NCBI RefSeq assembly: GCF_000981385.1
Contig: NZ_LATZ01000131.1
Coordinates: 186,001-250,000 of the forward strand
DNA from: Bacillus sp. SA1-12
Lineage (GTDB): Bacteria > Bacillota > Bacilli > Bacillales > Bacillaceae
Length of the DNA: 64,000 nt
Direction: 5' to 3'
The notes beneath the pieces are model-generated. The model ran no database searches, had not been told where the DNA came from, and worked only from the letters and a program-made list of their open reading frames with translations. Shown here piece after piece: positions 63,209-64,000 of the stretch (its first letter is position 1; each line of letters starts with the position of its first letter). A program made the position numbers and the translations under genes.

Positions 63209-63282
63209 TGGCAGGGGTAGTAGGAATCGAACCCACATCAAAGGTTTTGGAGACCTTCGTTTTACCATTAAACTATACCCCT
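63209..63282 (-). tRNA. tRNA-Trp (CCA)
   Basis: Anticodon loop CTCCAAA; CCA encoded. Confidence 0.95.
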
Positions 63283-63288
63283 ATTAAA

Positions 63289-63372
63289 TGGTGGAGGGGG
63301 GCAGATTCGAACTGCCGAACCCTAAGGAGCGGATTTACAGTCCGCCGCGTTTAGCCACTTCGCTACCCCTCC
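63289..63372 (-). tRNA. tRNA-Tyr (GUA)
   Basis: An 84-nt class-II tRNA with a long variable arm; anticodon loop CTGTAAA; CCA encoded. Confidence 0.95.
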
Positions 63373-63407
63373 GCAACTTCAACTTTAGAAGTTAAGAAGT
63401 TTAATGG

Positions 63408-63483
63408 TGGTGGCTCGGGACGGAATCGAACCGCCGACACATGGATTTTCAGTCCATTGCTCTACCAACTGAGCTACCGAGCC
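63408..63483 (-). tRNA. tRNA-Phe (GAA)
   Basis: Anticodon loop CTGAAAA; CCA encoded. The first 26 nt recur at 63663-63688. In B. subtilis trnD a tRNA-Thr lies between Phe and Tyr; it is absent here. Confidence 0.95.
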
Positions 63484-63552
63484 TTAATAATGTGTAGTAT
63501 TTCTAGTAAAAATTATTCTTTTGTAAAACGAAACAAGAATTAATCCATTTCA

Positions 63553-63583
63553 TTTACAAATTATCACTTTGATAATTTGTAAA
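63553..63583. repeat. Palindrome TTTACAAATTATCA-3-TGATAATTTGTAAA
   Basis: A 14-bp perfect inverted repeat with a 3-base loop inside the spacer between tRNA-Phe and tRNA-Asp. No T-run. Confidence 0.75.
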
Positions 63584-63662
63584 CCGTCCTCATCTCAGAA
63601 AGCTGATTCAAGGAGCAGCTCGATGAGTACGCTGATGCATTTCAAGGGAGCTTATTCGTTCG

Positions 63663-63688
63663 TGCTCTACCAACTGAGCTACCGAGCC
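63663..63688 (-). pseudogene. Duplicated 5' half of tRNA-Phe
   Basis: 26 bases identical to the start of tRNA-Phe (acceptor and D-arm) with no anticodon or 3' half after them. It is in direct repeat with the intact gene, 179 bases apart. Confidence 0.8.
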
Positions 63689-63694
63689 ATTTAG

Positions 63695-63830
63695 TTTACG
63701 GCTTTCACTAAGCTTCGAATCTCTTCGTCAGCTTCATCGCTCACATCCTCACGTATTTACATACGCTCCGGTGCTCGCTCAGTAGCTTCCTCGACCTTCT
63801 CGCTTATTGAAACCCTTTTACTCTAGATCA
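63695..63830. repeat. Possible Bacillaceae rRNA/tRNA-spacer repeat
   Basis: The minus strand has GCGAGAAGGTCGAGGAAGC, GAGCACCGGAGCGTATGTAA and TACGTGAGGATGTGAGCGA, which I recall from repeats scattered near stable-RNA genes in Bacillus. It contains no gene. Recalled, not verified. Confidence 0.5.
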
Positions 63831-63842
63831 GAATTTAAAAAA

Positions 63843-63919
63843 TGGCGGTCCGGACGGGACTCGAACCCGCGACCTCCTGCGTGACAGGCAGGCATTCTAA
63901 CCAACTGAACTACCGGACC
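63843..63919 (-). tRNA. tRNA-Asp (GUC)
   Basis: Anticodon loop CTGTCAC; CCA encoded. Confidence 0.96.
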
Positions 63920-63923
63920 ATTT

Positions 63924-64000
<77 letters not shown>

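Overview
The window is low-GC chromosomal DNA from a spore-forming member of the Bacillaceae (Bacillus sensu lato). The evidence is a GerA/GerC germinant-receptor operon, a Spo0E-type phosphatase, strong GGAGG-type ribosome binding sites, an S-box riboswitch, SacB/LevB fructan enzymes, a YkaA/Pit pair, and a long tRNA cluster close to the Bacillus trnD arrangement. I cannot name the species. The presence of a glutaminyl-tRNA synthetase is notable, because B. subtilis has none.

Layout. 1-7.2 kb: the start of a SAM-riboswitch-controlled sugar-type ABC binding lipoprotein, an MFS exporter, glnS, a 52-bp tandem repeat, and an orphan histidine kinase paired with a membrane-anchored BMP-type binding protein. 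7.3-18 kb: a frameshifted alpha/beta hydrolase; a ManP-like PTS permease (EIIBCA) and its ManR-like regulator, separated by an aldo/keto reductase, an MFS exporter and an HxlR regulator; then a DeoR regulator with a HAD phosphatase. 18.3-21.3 kb: a germination operon with gerA and gerC but no gerB, ending in an unlisted 54-residue two-helix protein. 21.6-32 kb: ordinary metabolism and transport (Spo0E-like, LysR, thioesterase, CDF transporter, YitT, AGCS symporter, methionine gamma-lyase, acyl-CoA dehydrogenase-like protein, TetR).

32.3-38.5 kb is the most unusual part. It is a tightly coupled four-gene operon on the minus strand: an 882-residue fusion of a class-III aminotransferase to an acyl-thioester reductase of the cyanobacterial AAR type, a BtaA-like (DUF3419) 3-amino-3-carboxypropyl transferase, a Glu/Leu-type amino-acid dehydrogenase, and an MFS exporter. 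I read it as a small biosynthesis-and-export cluster for a SAM-derived amine. The product is unknown.

38.9-50.3 kb: a HemY/CgoX-type oxidase, a small methyltransferase, a YpiB-like protein, then a fructan island: membrane histidine kinase, AraC-type response regulator, a sugar-binding lipoprotein without permeases, levansucrase and endo-levanase. 50.3-62 kb: a decayed LysE exporter, SstT, a CynX-type MFS, dus, RlmCD, DagK, Pit and its DUF47 partner, and an AI-2E-family permease. 62.4-64 kb: twelve tRNA genes on the minus strand (fMet, Asp, Phe, Tyr, Trp, His, Gln, Cys, Gly, Ile, Asn, Arg), with a duplicated tRNA-Phe 5' half between Asp and Phe.

The intergenic regions carry several dispersed, degenerate palindromic repeat families that look like non-autonomous elements or their remains. 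All calls come from reading the sequence and recalled family knowledge. No database search was run.
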